A DNA stretch of 57,752 nt from DASSTY01 sp035760645 (GTDB lineage: Bacteria; Gemmatimonadota; Gemmatimonadetes; Gemmatimonadales; GWC2-71-9): positions 1 to 57,752 of the forward strand of contig DASTSO010000040.1 of assembly GCA_035760645.1 (NCBI GenBank), in the 5' to 3' direction. Shown in pieces: positions 25,255 to 34,836 of this stretch. The translations under genes were made by a program, and so were the position numbers. The notes under the pieces were generated by a model. That model made no database searches. It saw only the letters and a program-made list of their open reading frames with translations, and was not told where the DNA came from. Positions within the stretch are counted from its first letter, which is position 1; every line of letters starts with the position of its first letter.

Positions 25255-26342
25255 ATCCCGAAGCGCAGGCGCGCGGCGACTCCCTCGGCGGCGCGATCGA
25301 GTCGCTCGGCCGCGTCGCCCGAGGGGACCTCTACGTCGGCGCCGGCGCCGAGCGCGGCGCGCACCATGTCCTCCGCCTCCCGCTCCTGCGCCCGGATGAA
25401 CCCGGGCGAGAGAAGCAGCAGGTCCACCGCGTGCGCGTGGAGCGCGCGCTGGACCGCGGGCACACCGGCCGCGGCCCGTGCGTCCCCGCCCGCGCTCTCG
25501 ACGAGCTGATCGACGAGCCGGCGTCCCTCCGCCGCGCGCAGCTCCGTCGCCGCACTCCTCGCCGCCTCGACGATCTGGTCCGCGGTGGCGTCGTGGTCCA
25601 GCGCCACCGCAGTGAGAGTGCGGCTCGCGAGAGGTCGTGGCAGCGCCTCGCCCGCGAGGCGGGCCCATTCCGAGGTGCCGCCGATGACGACCCAGCCCGT
25701 GTCGCCCGCGAGCTGCCCGATGCGCTCGGCGAGCGCGGTGGCCAGGCGCCGGAACGCGGCCTCGCGTTGGCGCTGCGGCGCCTCGGTGTCAACGGCGCCG
25801 CGCGCCGCGGGCGTCGACGCCCCGCTTGTCGCGGGACCGGTGATCCGCTCGACACCCGGTATCTGCTCGAGCGGCGCCGAGAGCGCCTCGAGCTCCTCGA
25901 GCTTGTCCCGGGCGTAGCGGTAGAGTTGGGCCCCGCTCGATTCCACCAGCGCCACGATGACCGGCCGCTGCTGCTTCAGCGCGCGCAGGTAGGGCGAGAT
26001 GACCGGTCCGCTGCGCCAGGCGACCAGCGGCGACGGCTCGATCGGCAGGTCGGCGACGTGGCGCGGCCCGTCGGCGGTGACGAAGGCCACCCATCCCGGC
26101 GCGCCCCAGACGCCGCCCAGCGACCCGGCGACCTCCTCGAGCCGGGCGGCCGCGCGGTCGAACTCGTCGCGATCCCGGTCGTCCCCGAGGCGTGCACGGG
26201 CCTCGCGGACCGCGGTCAGCAGCGTGGGCCGCCACGCGTTCCGCATCGCCGGATCGGTGACCCGGGTGTCGAGATAGACGCTGAGCACCCGCGTGTCGGC
26301 GAGCTCCTGGGCGAGTTGGTGGAGTTCGACTGATGTCAGCAT
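25251..26342 (-). CDS. Archaeo-eukaryotic release factor-like (baeRF/Vms1-type) protein
   Basis: The 363-residue protein matches bacterial homologues of eRF1 and Vms1: an N-terminal LSVYLDTRV segment, a middle RNase-H-like domain (VIVALVESSGAQLYRY, then TGWVVIGGTSEWARL), and a C-terminal L7Ae-like domain (AVDLLLLSPGFI). I see no eukaryotic GGQ motif. Related proteins act in ribosome rescue or peptidyl-tRNA hydrolysis, but the bacterial ones are largely untested. The ATG at 26342 lies 7 bases inside the end of the quinone oxidoreductase gene. Confidence 0.7.
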   Translation of the reverse strand: MLTSVELHQLAQELADTRVLSVYLDTRVTDPAMRNAWRPTLLTAVREARARLGDDRDRDEFDRAAARLEEVAGSLGGVWGAPGWVAFVTADGPRHVADLPIEPSPLVAWRSGPVISPYLRALKQQRPVIVALVESSGAQLYRYARDKLEELEALSAPLEQIPGVERITGPATSGASTPAARGAVDTEAPQRQREAAFRRLATALAERIGQLAGDTGWVVIGGTSEWARLAGEALPRPLASRTLTAVALDHDATADQIVEAARSAATELRAAEGRRLVDQLVESAGGDARAAAGVPAVQRALHAHAVDLLLLSPGFIRAQEREAEDMVRAALGAGADVEVPSGDAAERLDRAAEGVAARLRFGI

Positions 26343-27394
26343 GCGGCCCTCCGGATCGACGAAAGCGGTTCGTCCCCCACCCGCAGCAGCACCTTCCCCG
26401 TCGTGCGCCGCCCCTCGAGCTCGCGATGCGCGTCGGCCACGTCGGCGAGCGGGAAGACCGCGCCGACGCGCACCCGGAGCCTCCCCTCGCGCATCCACCG
26501 GAAGAGGTCGTCGGCGCGCCGGAGAAGCTCCTCGCGCGTCGCCACGTAGTGGCCGAGCGAGGGGCGGGTGAGATAGAGCGACCCCTTCTGGTTGAGGAGC
26601 TGCGGGTCGAGCGGTCCCACCGGGCCGCTCGACTGACCGAAGAGCACCATCATGCCCCGCAGCGCGAGCAGGTCGAGTCCCGGCAGGAACGTGGCGCGCC
26701 CGACCGAGTCGTAGATCACCTGCAGCCCCTCGCCCCCGGTGAGCCGCCGCGTCGCCTCGACGAAGTCGTCGCGGGTGTAGACGATCACGTGGTCCGCGCC
26801 GGCGTCGCGCGCGAGCGCCGCCTTCGCGTCGGAGCCCGCGGTGCCGACGACCCACGCGCCGCGAAGCTTCGCGATCTGCACCAGCAGAAGCCCCACGCCG
26901 CCCGCGGCCGCGTGCACCAGACAGCGATCCCCCGCGCGCAGCGGGTAGGTAGAGGTCGCGAGATAGTGCGCCGTCATCCCCTGCAGCATGAGCGCGGCAC
27001 CCTCCGCGGCGCTCACCCCCTCGGGCAGCGGCACGAGGCGCGTGGCCGGCACCACCGCGTACTCGGCATAGGCGCCCGTCACGCCGGCCCAGGCGACCCG
27101 CTCGCCCGGGCGCACCTCCGTGACGCCCTCGCCCACGGCGGCGACCGTGCCCGCACCCTCCTCGCCCGGGGTGGCGGGAAGCGGCCCGCGATAGAGCCCG
27201 GTACGCTTGTACACGTCGATGAAGTTCACGCCCGCCGCCTCGAGCCGCACGAGGGCCTCCCCGGGCCCCGGCCGCGGCACGGGGACGGTCTCGAGCCGCA
27301 GCACCTCGGGGCCGCCCGTCCCGTGAATGCGGATCGCGCGCATCGTGGCCGGCGGCGTGGCCGGCGGCGTGGCCGGCGGCTTCCTATCGCTCAT
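26336..27394 (-). CDS. qor: NADPH:quinone oxidoreductase, zinc-free MDR family
   Basis: The 352-residue protein has the MDR core: MRAIRIHGTGGPEVL at residue 18 on, AAGVNFIDVYKRTGLY, PGEEGAGTV, and the NADPH-binding HAAAGGVGLLLVQIAK. It lacks the structural zinc cysteines, as in Qor/zeta-crystallin, which reduces quinones. The start at 27394 is fixed by a near-perfect AAGGAGG site; this adds a 17-residue tail encoded by a 12-bp tandem repeat (three PPAT-like units) ahead of the conserved start. It overlaps the release-factor-like gene and is divergent to the AI-2E-type transporter. Confidence 0.92.
   Translation of the reverse strand: MSDRKPPATPPATPPATMRAIRIHGTGGPEVLRLETVPVPRPGPGEALVRLEAAGVNFIDVYKRTGLYRGPLPATPGEEGAGTVAAVGEGVTEVRPGERVAWAGVTGAYAEYAVVPATRLVPLPEGVSAAEGAALMLQGMTAHYLATSTYPLRAGDRCLVHAAAGGVGLLLVQIAKLRGAWVVGTAGSDAKAALARDAGADHVIVYTRDDFVEATRRLTGGEGLQVIYDSVGRATFLPGLDLLALRGMMVLFGQSSGPVGPLDPQLLNQKGSLYLTRPSLGHYVATREELLRRADDLFRWMREGRLRVRVGAVFPLADVADAHRELEGRRTTGKVLLRVGDEPLSSIRRAAC
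27345..27380 (-). repeat. Three perfect 12-bp tandem repeats in the qor N-terminus
   Basis: GTGGCCGGCGGC on the plus strand is repeated exactly three times and encodes the Pro-Ala-Thr-Pro tail before the conserved Qor start. The length divides by three, so copy-number change would not shift the frame. Confidence 0.9.
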
Positions 27395-27483
27395 GGCACC
27401 TCCTTCGCTTCGAACGTCCCGGCGCGTCGTTCTTGCGCGTCGTCCTTGCGCGGCCCCCGCGCGCCCGGTACGATCCTCACCTC

Positions 27484-28584
27484 ATGACCAGCCCGCCGCC
27501 CGTTCCGCCCTCGCGCCGCGAAGCGCGCGTGCTCGCCGCGCTCGTCGTCGCGGTCACGCTGGCCTTCGCGTGGATCCTGCGGCCCTATTTCGGGGTGATC
27601 CTCTGGGGCACCGTCCTCGCGATCGTCTTCGCCCCGCTCGAGCGGCGGCTCCGGCGCGCGATGCCGCGCCGCCCGGCGCTCGCCGCCCTGCTCACGCTGC
27701 TGATCATCGTGCTCCTGGTGCTCCTGCCACTCGTGCTCGTCGCGGCGTCGCTGGTGCAGGAGGGGATGGGCCTCTACCAGCGGATCCAGTCGGGCGAGCT
27801 CGATCTCGCCCGCTGGCTCCAGGGCGTCTTCGACGCCCTGCCCGGCTGGGCGACCCGGCTGCTCGAGCGCGCGGGCCTCGGCGATCTCGCGGCCGTCCAG
27901 GCCCGGCTCTCCGCCCTGCTCAGCCGGAGCGCCCAGTGGCTCGCGACCCAGGCGCTCGGCTTCGGGCAGAACACGCTGAGCTTCGGGGTCAACACGATCA
28001 TCATGCTGTACCTGCTCTTCTTCCTGCTGCGCGACGGCGACGCCCTCGCCGAGCGTATCCGCGCCGCGGTCCCGCTCACGCCGACGCAGCGGCGCCGGCT
28101 GGTCGAAGGGTTCGTCGTCGTCACCCGCGCCACCGTGAAGGGGAGCCTCGTCGTCGCCCTCGTGCAGGGCGCGCTCGGCGGCCTCATGTTCTGGTTCCTC
28201 GACATCCACGCTCCGGTGCTCTGGGGCGTGGTGATGGCGCTCATGTCGCTCCTGCCCGCGATCGGCGCGCCGGTCGTCTGGCTCCCCGTCGCCGTCTACC
28301 TCTACGCGACCGGCTCGACGTGGCAGGCCGTCCTCCTCGCCGTCTACGGCGCGCTCGTCATCGGCTCGGCCGACAACATCCTGCGCCCCCTCCTCGTCGG
28401 GCGCGACACGCGCATCCCCGACTACGTCGTCCTGCTCTCCACCCTGGGCGGCATCGCCGTGCTGGGCCTCAACGGCTTCGTCGTCGGCCCGGTGATCGCG
28501 GCGATGTTCATGACCGTCTGGGATCTCTACTCGAGCTCCCGCTCTCCCGCCCTCCCGGCCGACGAGGCCGCCCCGCCGGCCTAG
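27484..28584 (+). CDS. AI-2E family (PerM/TqsA-like) transporter
   Basis: The 366-residue membrane protein has the AI-2E layout: paired N-terminal helices (VILWGTVLAIVFAPLERRL, then a very hydrophobic LLTLLIIVLLVLLPLVLV), an amphipathic middle, LYLLFFLLRDGD, and the C-terminal group with LLPAIGAPVVWLPVAVYLY and LLVGRDTRIPDYVVLLSTLGG. Members export autoinducer-2 or act as Na+/H+ antiporters; the role is not predictable from sequence. ATG 27484 gives the conserved length. It is monocistronic, divergent from qor. Confidence 0.9.
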   Translation: MTSPPPVPPSRREARVLAALVVAVTLAFAWILRPYFGVILWGTVLAIVFAPLERRLRRAMPRRPALAALLTLLIIVLLVLLPLVLVAASLVQEGMGLYQRIQSGELDLARWLQGVFDALPGWATRLLERAGLGDLAAVQARLSALLSRSAQWLATQALGFGQNTLSFGVNTIIMLYLLFFLLRDGDALAERIRAAVPLTPTQRRRLVEGFVVVTRATVKGSLVVALVQGALGGLMFWFLDIHAPVLWGVVMALMSLLPAIGAPVVWLPVAVYLYATGSTWQAVLLAVYGALVIGSADNILRPLLVGRDTRIPDYVVLLSTLGGIAVLGLNGFVVGPVIAAMFMTVWDLYSSSRSPALPADEAAPPA

Positions 28585-28763
28585 CCGGCATTCTCGAGCA
28601 TGCTTCCCTGACCGCCGCCGGGCGGGCCCGGCGCGTGGGCGCGGTGTCGTGACGGAGCCGCGGGTTCCATGCGGGCGAGCACGCCGCTACGCTCCAGAGA
28701 AGTCGCGCCCCCTGCCGGTGGCCGATGGCCGGTGCCGGCGGGCGCGACGCGCGGGAGTGTGCG

Positions 28764-31169
28764 ATGGAAGAGCGAAGGCGGTCGAAGGTCTCGTTGGCGC
28801 CCGGGAGCGACGCCCGCTTCCGGCTGCTGGTCGAGAGCGCGACCGAGTTCGCCATGATCACCACGGACGACGCCGGCACGATCGAGACCTGGAACGCGGG
28901 CGCCGAGCAGGTGCTCGGCTGGTCCGCGGCGGAGGCGATCGGCCGGCCGATCACCCTCATCTTCACGGCCGAGGACGTCGCCGCCGGCGTCGTCGAGCGG
29001 GAGTGCGAGACCGCGCGGGCGCAGGGCCGCGCGCTCGACGAGCGCTGGCACGTGCGCAAGGACGGCAGCCGCTTCTGGGCCAGCGGCATGATCGTCGCCC
29101 TCGTGGACGACGCGGGGCGTCGGCTCGGGCTCGCGAAGATCCTGCGCGACCTCACCGATCGGCGCCTGGGCCAGCAGCTCCAGTCCGCCCAGCGCGCCGT
29201 GCTCGAGGAGATCGCGCGCGGCACGCCGCTGCCGGACGTCGTGCGCGCCATCGTCGATCTCCTCGAGTCGCAGATCGCCGGCGCGACGGCGGCCGTGCGA
29301 CTCGCCGGTCCGGCCGAGGCGCCGGACGCGACGGCTGCGAGCCACGGCGTGACGGCGGGCCCGACCGTGCCCCGGCGGCCCGCGCCTGCGGGCGCCGCCC
29401 CGGGGCCCGTGCGCGAGTGGCTCACCCCGCTCGGCGAGGTCGAGGGCCGCCCGCTCGGCGTGGTCGCGGTCACGTTCGAGCGGCCCCGGATCCCGACGGT
29501 GCACGAGCAGGGGGCCGTGGACGTCGCCGTCCAGCTCGTCGCCACCGTGCTCGCGCGGCAGCGGCTCGAGACCGCGCTCGCCCTCGAGCGCGCGCGCGAG
29601 CACACCGAGCAGCGCCTGCTCGCGGCGGTACTCGAGCAGGCGCCGCTGGGCATCGTGATCGCCGAGGCGCCCTCGGGCCGGCTGTGGTTCACCAACCGGC
29701 GGGTGGCCGCGCTGTTCGGGCGCGAACCGCAGGCGACCGCCGCGGACTACGGTGCCGGCGACCGTGCGTTCCACCCCGACGGGCGCCCGATCGAGCCACG
29801 CCAGTGGCCGATCCGCCGGGCCCTGACCCGGGGCGAGACCGTGCGCGACCAGCCCATCGAGATCGAGCAGCCCTCGGGGCGCCGCCTCGAGATCAGTGTG
29901 GACGCCGCCCCGGTGCGGGACGAACAGGGGCGGATCGTAGCGGCGGTGATGACGCTGTGGGACGTGACGGCCATCCGCCACGCCGAGCGCCAGCTCTACG
30001 AGGCGCAGCGCATGCAGGCCGTGGGCACCCTCGCCGGCGGCGTGGCGCACGAGGTGAACAACCAGATGACCGCCGTCCTCGGCTTCGGCGAGCTCGTCCT
30101 GCGGGCCCTGGGCGCCCGGCATCCGCAGGCCGACGACCTGCGCGTGATGCTCGAGGCCGCGCAGCGCGCCGCGCGCGTCAGCCAGGAGCTCCTGACGTTC
30201 ACCAGCCAGCAAGTCATCCAGCCGCGCGCCATCGAGCTGCCCGACCTCGTCTCCCGGCTCGCGCCCGTCCTCCGCCAGCTCCTCGGCGCCGACAAGACGC
30301 TCGTGACGTCGGCGGCCGGTGCCATGCCCCCGATCCACGCCGACCCGGGCCAGGTCGAGCAGGTGCTCATCAACCTCGTCGCCAACGCCCGCGACGCCAC
30401 GACGACGGGCGACCGCGTCACGATCGCGATCTCGGAGGCCGCGCTGTGCGCCGACGATGTGGTGGGCGGGCGACCGGTCGAGGTGCCGGGGACCTACCTG
30501 CGGCTCGTCGTGAGCGACACCGGGCACGGCATGGACGCCGCCACCCGCGCGCGCGTCTTCGAGCCGTTCTTCACGACGCGACGGATCGGCCAGGGCACCG
30601 GCCTCGGCCTGCCGAGCGTCTATGGGATCGTGATGAAGCACGGCGGGCATCTCGCGGTGGACAGCGAGCCCGGCGCGGGCACGACGGTGACGGTGTACTG
30701 GCCCACGACGCCGGGGCCGCTGCAGCGGGCCGCGGCGGGGCCCGCGACGGGGGCCGCGGCCGGAGCGCCCGAGGGACCGCCCGCCGCCGGCGCGGTCGTG
30801 GTGGTCGAAGACGAGCCCGTCGTGCGGGAGCTCGTCGTGCGCACGCTCGAGGCCGAGGGCTTCCGGGTCCTCAGCGCGACGGACGGCGAGGCCGCGCGCG
30901 CGCTGCTCCACGATCTCGAGGCGCCGCCGGCGCTCGTCGTCACCGACGCCATCATGCCCCGCATGAACGGGCGGCAGCTCGCCGTGGCGGTAGCGGCGGC
31001 GCACCCGGGGGTGCCCGTGCTCTACATGTCGGGCTATCCGCGCGAGGACGTGACGCGGCGGGAGCTGGTGCCGGCCGGCGCGCCCTACCTGCAGAAGCCC
31101 TTCACGCCCGACGCCCTGGTGCGCGCGGTGGGCGAGCTGTTGCCGGTGACGCGCCGCGAGGGCGCCTGA
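28764..31169 (+). CDS. PAS-PAS hybrid sensor histidine kinase with receiver domain
   Basis: The 801-residue protein has a PAS domain (about 18-130), a divergent GAF-like linker, a second PAS (about 285-405), a HisKA domain with phospho-acceptor His in GGVAHEVNNQM, a HATPase_c domain (N box INLVANARDA, G boxes DTGHGMD and GTGLGLPSVYG), and a C-terminal receiver (VVEDEPVVREL, phospho-Asp in LVVTDAIMPRMNG, Lys in QKPFTP). It has no membrane helix, so it senses in the cytoplasm. There is no output domain; the receiver likely passes phosphate on or tunes the kinase. The start is ATG 28764; an in-frame ATG 39 bases upstream is possible. Confidence 0.92.
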   Translation: MEERRRSKVSLAPGSDARFRLLVESATEFAMITTDDAGTIETWNAGAEQVLGWSAAEAIGRPITLIFTAEDVAAGVVERECETARAQGRALDERWHVRKDGSRFWASGMIVALVDDAGRRLGLAKILRDLTDRRLGQQLQSAQRAVLEEIARGTPLPDVVRAIVDLLESQIAGATAAVRLAGPAEAPDATAASHGVTAGPTVPRRPAPAGAAPGPVREWLTPLGEVEGRPLGVVAVTFERPRIPTVHEQGAVDVAVQLVATVLARQRLETALALERAREHTEQRLLAAVLEQAPLGIVIAEAPSGRLWFTNRRVAALFGREPQATAADYGAGDRAFHPDGRPIEPRQWPIRRALTRGETVRDQPIEIEQPSGRRLEISVDAAPVRDEQGRIVAAVMTLWDVTAIRHAERQLYEAQRMQAVGTLAGGVAHEVNNQMTAVLGFGELVLRALGARHPQADDLRVMLEAAQRAARVSQELLTFTSQQVIQPRAIELPDLVSRLAPVLRQLLGADKTLVTSAAGAMPPIHADPGQVEQVLINLVANARDATTTGDRVTIAISEAALCADDVVGGRPVEVPGTYLRLVVSDTGHGMDAATRARVFEPFFTTRRIGQGTGLGLPSVYGIVMKHGGHLAVDSEPGAGTTVTVYWPTTPGPLQRAAAGPATGAAAGAPEGPPAAGAVVVVEDEPVVRELVVRTLEAEGFRVLSATDGEAARALLHDLEAPPALVVTDAIMPRMNGRQLAVAVAAAHPGVPVLYMSGYPREDVTRRELVPAGAPYLQKPFTPDALVRAVGELLPVTRREGA

Positions 31170-31187
31170 GGGAACGGGTGCGAAGCG

Positions 31188-31243
31188 GCGTCGCTTGCAC
31201 TCCGCTCCCGCCGACCCTACCGTGCGGAGTGCACGCGACGCCC
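31188..31243. repeat. 19-bp inverted repeat with one mismatch before the cytochrome gene
   Basis: Arms 31188-31206 and 31225-31243 match at 18 of 19 positions around an 18-base spacer. The element sits between the kinase stop and the cytochrome c start, so it may be a terminator for the former or an operator or leader for the latter. No T-tract follows. Confidence 0.55.
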
Positions 31244-31275
31244 TTCCGCTCCCGTCCCGACTCCAGGAGCCCGCC

Positions 31276-31875
31276 ATGCCCGCCCCCCGCTCGCCACGCC
31301 TCGCCCGGCTCGTGCTCGCGCTCACGCTCGCGAGCCTGATCGCCTCCCCGCTCGCCGCGCAGGACACCGCGAAGGCCAAGCCGAAGGCCCCTCCGAAGGC
31401 CCCCTCGAACGCCGCGAAGGCCGCATCGACGGCCCTGCCCTACGTGCAGGCCCGCAACGACTCCGTGGCCGGGGCCTATCTCACGCTGGTCGGCGGGTGC
31501 AACGATTGCCACACCGAGGGCTGGGACACCTCGAACGGCAAGGTCCCCGACGCCGAGCGGCTCGCGGGCACGCGCGTCGGCTATCGGGGACCGTGGGGCA
31601 CCACCTATGCGGCGAACCTGCGCCTCATCGCGCAGCGGGCGTCGGAGGAACGCTGGGTGCAGATCCTCACCACCGCCGACAGCGGCCACGGCAAGCCGCC
31701 GATGCCGTGGATGAACACCGCGCAGATGAACCCGCGCGACCTCCGCGCGATCTACCGCTACATCCGCAGCCTCGGCGCCCGCGGCGAGCGCACGCCGCGC
31801 TTCGCGCCGCCCGACTCCACGCCGCGCACGCCCTACATCAACTTCGTGCCCGTGAACCCCGACAGCGGACGGTAG
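31276..31875 (+). CDS. Secreted monohaem c-type cytochrome
   Basis: The 199-residue protein starts at ATG 31276 behind AGGAG and has a signal peptide (RLVLALTLASLIASPLAAQ). A Lys/Pro/Ala-rich linker leads to one haem motif, CNDCH, and a later PPMPWMN that can supply the Met ligand. Spacing fits a periplasmic class I-like domain with extra C-terminal sequence. It follows the hybrid kinase by about 100 bases with an inverted repeat between, so separate transcription is likely. Its redox partner is unknown; the caa3 oxidase in this window is one candidate. Confidence 0.85.
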   Translation: MPAPRSPRLARLVLALTLASLIASPLAAQDTAKAKPKAPPKAPSNAAKAASTALPYVQARNDSVAGAYLTLVGGCNDCHTEGWDTSNGKVPDAERLAGTRVGYRGPWGTTYAANLRLIAQRASEERWVQILTTADSGHGKPPMPWMNTAQMNPRDLRAIYRYIRSLGARGERTPRFAPPDSTPRTPYINFVPVNPDSGR

Positions 31876-31893
31876 CACGCCCCGGGGCCCCGC

Positions 31894-34836
31894 TCAGGAC
31901 CCGCCGTCGAGCGCCGCGCGCACCTCGCGCAGCAGCACCTCGGGCTGCACCGGCTTCGCCACGAAGCGGCTGCGGCCCGCGGCGCCGCGCAGCGTGTGCA
32001 CCTCGTCGGGCACTCCCGAGACGAGCAGCACCGGCAGCGCCGGATCCCGCGCGGCGATCGCGTCGGCGAGCATCGCGCCGTCCATCACCGGCATCACGAG
32101 GTCGGTGACGACGACCCGCACCGGCGCGGGCGGCTGCGCGGCGGTGCTCGTCTCCAGTACCTGGAGCGCCGCGGCCCCGTGCTCGGCCGTGAGCACCCGG
32201 TAGCCGGCCTCGCGCAGGATCCGCCCGCCCAGGTCGCGCAGCATCGCCTCGTCCTCCACCAGCAGAATCGTCTCGCCCGCGCCGCGCGGGCCCGCGATCG
32301 GCGGCGCCGGCGGCTCGGGTGCGGCGGCCGGCGCGACCGCCGGCAGGTGGATGGTGATCGTGGTGCCCGCGCCCGCCGCGCTGGCGAGCGCGATGCGGCC
32401 GCCGCTCTGGCGCACGATCCCGTGGACCACGGCGAGGCCGAGTCCGGTGCCCTGCCCCGTCGGCTTCGTCGTGTAGAAGGGCTCGAAGGCGCGCTCGACG
32501 GCCTCGGGCGCCATCCCGTCCCCCGTGTCCCGCACCCGGAGCCGCACCTCGTCCGCCCCGTCGCGGTCCACCGCCACCGTGAGCTGTCCGCCCGGGCCCA
32601 TCGCGTCGCGCGCATTGAGGGCGAGATTGACGAGCACCTGCTCGAGCTGGCCGCGGTCGGCCGACACCGTGCAGGCCCCGGGGGCGAGGTCGAGCACCAG
32701 GTGGCGGTCGGGCCCGAGCGCCTGGCGCAGCATCGGGGCGAAGGCGCGCACCAGCTCGGCGAGGTCGAGCGTCGTCGGCTGCAGCATCTGGCGGCGGCTG
32801 AAGGCGAGGAGCTGCTGCGCCACCTGCGCCGCGCGCTCGCCGGCGCGGCGGATCTGCTCGATGTCGCGCGCCCGCGGCTCCGCGGGGTCCAGCCCCCGCG
32901 CCGCGAAGCTCGCGAAGCCCAGCACGCCCTGGAGGGCGTTGCGGATCTCGTGCGCCACGCCGCCGGCGAGGCGGCCCACCGCCTCCATGCGCTGCGCCTC
33001 CTCGAGCTGCGCCTGCGCGCGCCGCCGCTCGGTGAGGTCGAGCACGTAGAAGACCACGGTCCCGTCCGCATCGCCGAGCGCGGCGCCGCCGACGAGCGCG
33101 GGGAGGCGGGTGCCGTCCTTGCGCAGGAAATCCTTCTCGTAGGGCGCGCCCACCCCGGTGCGCAGCCCCGCGGCGCGGGCGGCGCGGTCGCGCGCGCGCA
33201 TGTCCTCGGGGGTGATCCGCTCGGTCGTGAGCAGCCCCGCCTCGAGCTCCGCGCGCGTCCAGCCCAGCATGGCCAGCAGCGCGGCGTTGGCCTCCGTCAC
33301 CACCCCGTCGCGCCAGAAGCCGATGCCGATCATCGGCGACTCGATCACCCGCCGCAGCCGCGCCTCGCTCGCCTCCGCCGCGGCGCGGGCGCGGTGCAGC
33401 GCCGTCACGTCGCGCGCGATGAGCAGGACGTGCTCCACCGTGCGGCCGTCGGCGGCGAATTCCGGCACGGCGAGCACGTCCACGTGCCCCGGCGCCCAGA
33501 GCGCCACCGACTCGAAGGTGTAGCGCACGGGCTCCCCGGTGGCGAAGACGCGCGCCAGCACCTCGCGCGTGAGCCGCTCGGTGTCCTCCGGCACGCCCAG
33601 CTCCGCCTGCGTCCGGCCCAGGAGCAGCTCGGGCGTCATCCGGCCGCCGCTCGCCTCGATCATGGCGCGGTTCACGTAGACGTGCCGCCCCGCGCGGTCG
33701 AACCGCGCGATGACGTCGGGCGAGTGCTCGACGAGCGACTCGTACTCGTTCTTGCGCCGGCGCAGCTCCTCGTGCGCCTGCGAGCGGTCGATCGCCACCG
33801 CAATGCGGGCGGCGGCCTGCTCGAGCAGCTCGAGCTCCGCCCCGGCGAGCGTGCGCCGCGCCCGCCAGCCCAGGGTGACGGTGCCCAGGACCCGCTCCCC
33901 GATGCGCAGCGGCACGCCCGCGAGCGACGCGATCCCGTGCGCCGCCGTCACCCCGCCGACCACCTCGATCTCGCGGATGTCGGCGACCACCCACGGCCGC
34001 CCCCTCTCGGCGACGACGCCGGCGAAGCCGCGGCCCAGCGGCACCCGCACCGGCGCGAACTCCGCCGGAGTGACCCCGACCGAGGCGTGCACCCGCAGGT
34101 GCGTGCCGTCGGGCTCGAGCAGCGTGATCGCCGCCAGGTCGGCCTCGAGCGCCGCGCGCACCCGCTCGAGCGCCTCGGGCAGCAGCGCGTCGAGCGAGAG
34201 GTGGGCGGCGAGCGCGTCGCTCACCGCCTGCAGGCGCCGGACCTGGTCCGCGGCGGCGTCGGCCCGCGCCCGCTCGGCCTCGGCGGCCGCGAGCAGCCGC
34301 ACCCGCTCGAGCGCCTGCGCGGCGAGCCCCGCGAGCGCGAGCAGGAGGGCGCGCCGCTCGGTGTCGAACGCGACCGGCGCGGCGTAGCGCAGCGAGAGCG
34401 CCCCGAAAGCGCCGGCGCGCCCGAGCAGCGGCAGCGCCGCGACGGCGCCGTCGTGGGCCCGGCCGGCCGCATAGAGCGGCGCGGCGTCCGGGTGCGCGGC
34501 GAGCATCCGCGTCTGGCTCTCGAGGAAGAGCGGCTCTCCGTGGCGCGCCGCGACGCAGACGGGCAGGTCGAGATCGAGCGCGAGCGCGCGCGCCTGCGCG
34601 ACCCGAGCCTCGGGGAAACCGACCTGATCCAGCAGCTCGAGCCGCTGCCCGTCGGCGCTCGTGAGCCCGAGATATGCGGCGCTCGCCCCTGCCGCAGCCA
34701 GGCCGGCGTCCAGCACGGCGTGCGCCACCGCCGCCGGCGTGGTCGCGGCGTTCAGCTCGGCGATGAGGGCGAGGAGGCGCTCGACCCGGGCCTGATACGA
34801 GGCCGCGGCGGTGCCGGGACGGGAGTCGTGCGTCAT
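31894..34836 (-). CDS. GAF/PAS multi-domain hybrid sensor histidine kinase with receiver
   Basis: This 980-residue soluble kinase has two GAF domains (about 15-175 and 200-345), two PAS domains (about 355-475 and 480-605, the second with FLRKDGTRLPALVGG), a HisKA domain with phospho-acceptor His in GGVAHEIRNAL, a HATPase_c domain (VLVNLALNARDAM, DTGDGMAP, GQGTGLGLAVVHG) and a C-terminal receiver (LLVEDEAMLRDL, VVVTDLVMPVMDG, AKPVQPE). It shares the kinase/receiver architecture of the kinase at 28764, and the two point at each other across the cytochrome gene. No DNA-binding output is present. Confidence 0.93.
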   Translation of the reverse strand: MTHDSRPGTAAASYQARVERLLALIAELNAATTPAAVAHAVLDAGLAAAGASAAYLGLTSADGQRLELLDQVGFPEARVAQARALALDLDLPVCVAARHGEPLFLESQTRMLAAHPDAAPLYAAGRAHDGAVAALPLLGRAGAFGALSLRYAAPVAFDTERRALLLALAGLAAQALERVRLLAAAEAERARADAAADQVRRLQAVSDALAAHLSLDALLPEALERVRAALEADLAAITLLEPDGTHLRVHASVGVTPAEFAPVRVPLGRGFAGVVAERGRPWVVADIREIEVVGGVTAAHGIASLAGVPLRIGERVLGTVTLGWRARRTLAGAELELLEQAAARIAVAIDRSQAHEELRRRKNEYESLVEHSPDVIARFDRAGRHVYVNRAMIEASGGRMTPELLLGRTQAELGVPEDTERLTREVLARVFATGEPVRYTFESVALWAPGHVDVLAVPEFAADGRTVEHVLLIARDVTALHRARAAAEASEARLRRVIESPMIGIGFWRDGVVTEANAALLAMLGWTRAELEAGLLTTERITPEDMRARDRAARAAGLRTGVGAPYEKDFLRKDGTRLPALVGGAALGDADGTVVFYVLDLTERRRAQAQLEEAQRMEAVGRLAGGVAHEIRNALQGVLGFASFAARGLDPAEPRARDIEQIRRAGERAAQVAQQLLAFSRRQMLQPTTLDLAELVRAFAPMLRQALGPDRHLVLDLAPGACTVSADRGQLEQVLVNLALNARDAMGPGGQLTVAVDRDGADEVRLRVRDTGDGMAPEAVERAFEPFYTTKPTGQGTGLGLAVVHGIVRQSGGRIALASAAGAGTTITIHLPAVAPAAAPEPPAPPIAGPRGAGETILLVEDEAMLRDLGGRILREAGYRVLTAEHGAAALQVLETSTAAQPPAPVRVVVTDLVMPVMDGAMLADAIAARDPALPVLLVSGVPDEVHTLRGAAGRSRFVAKPVQPEVLLREVRAALDGGS

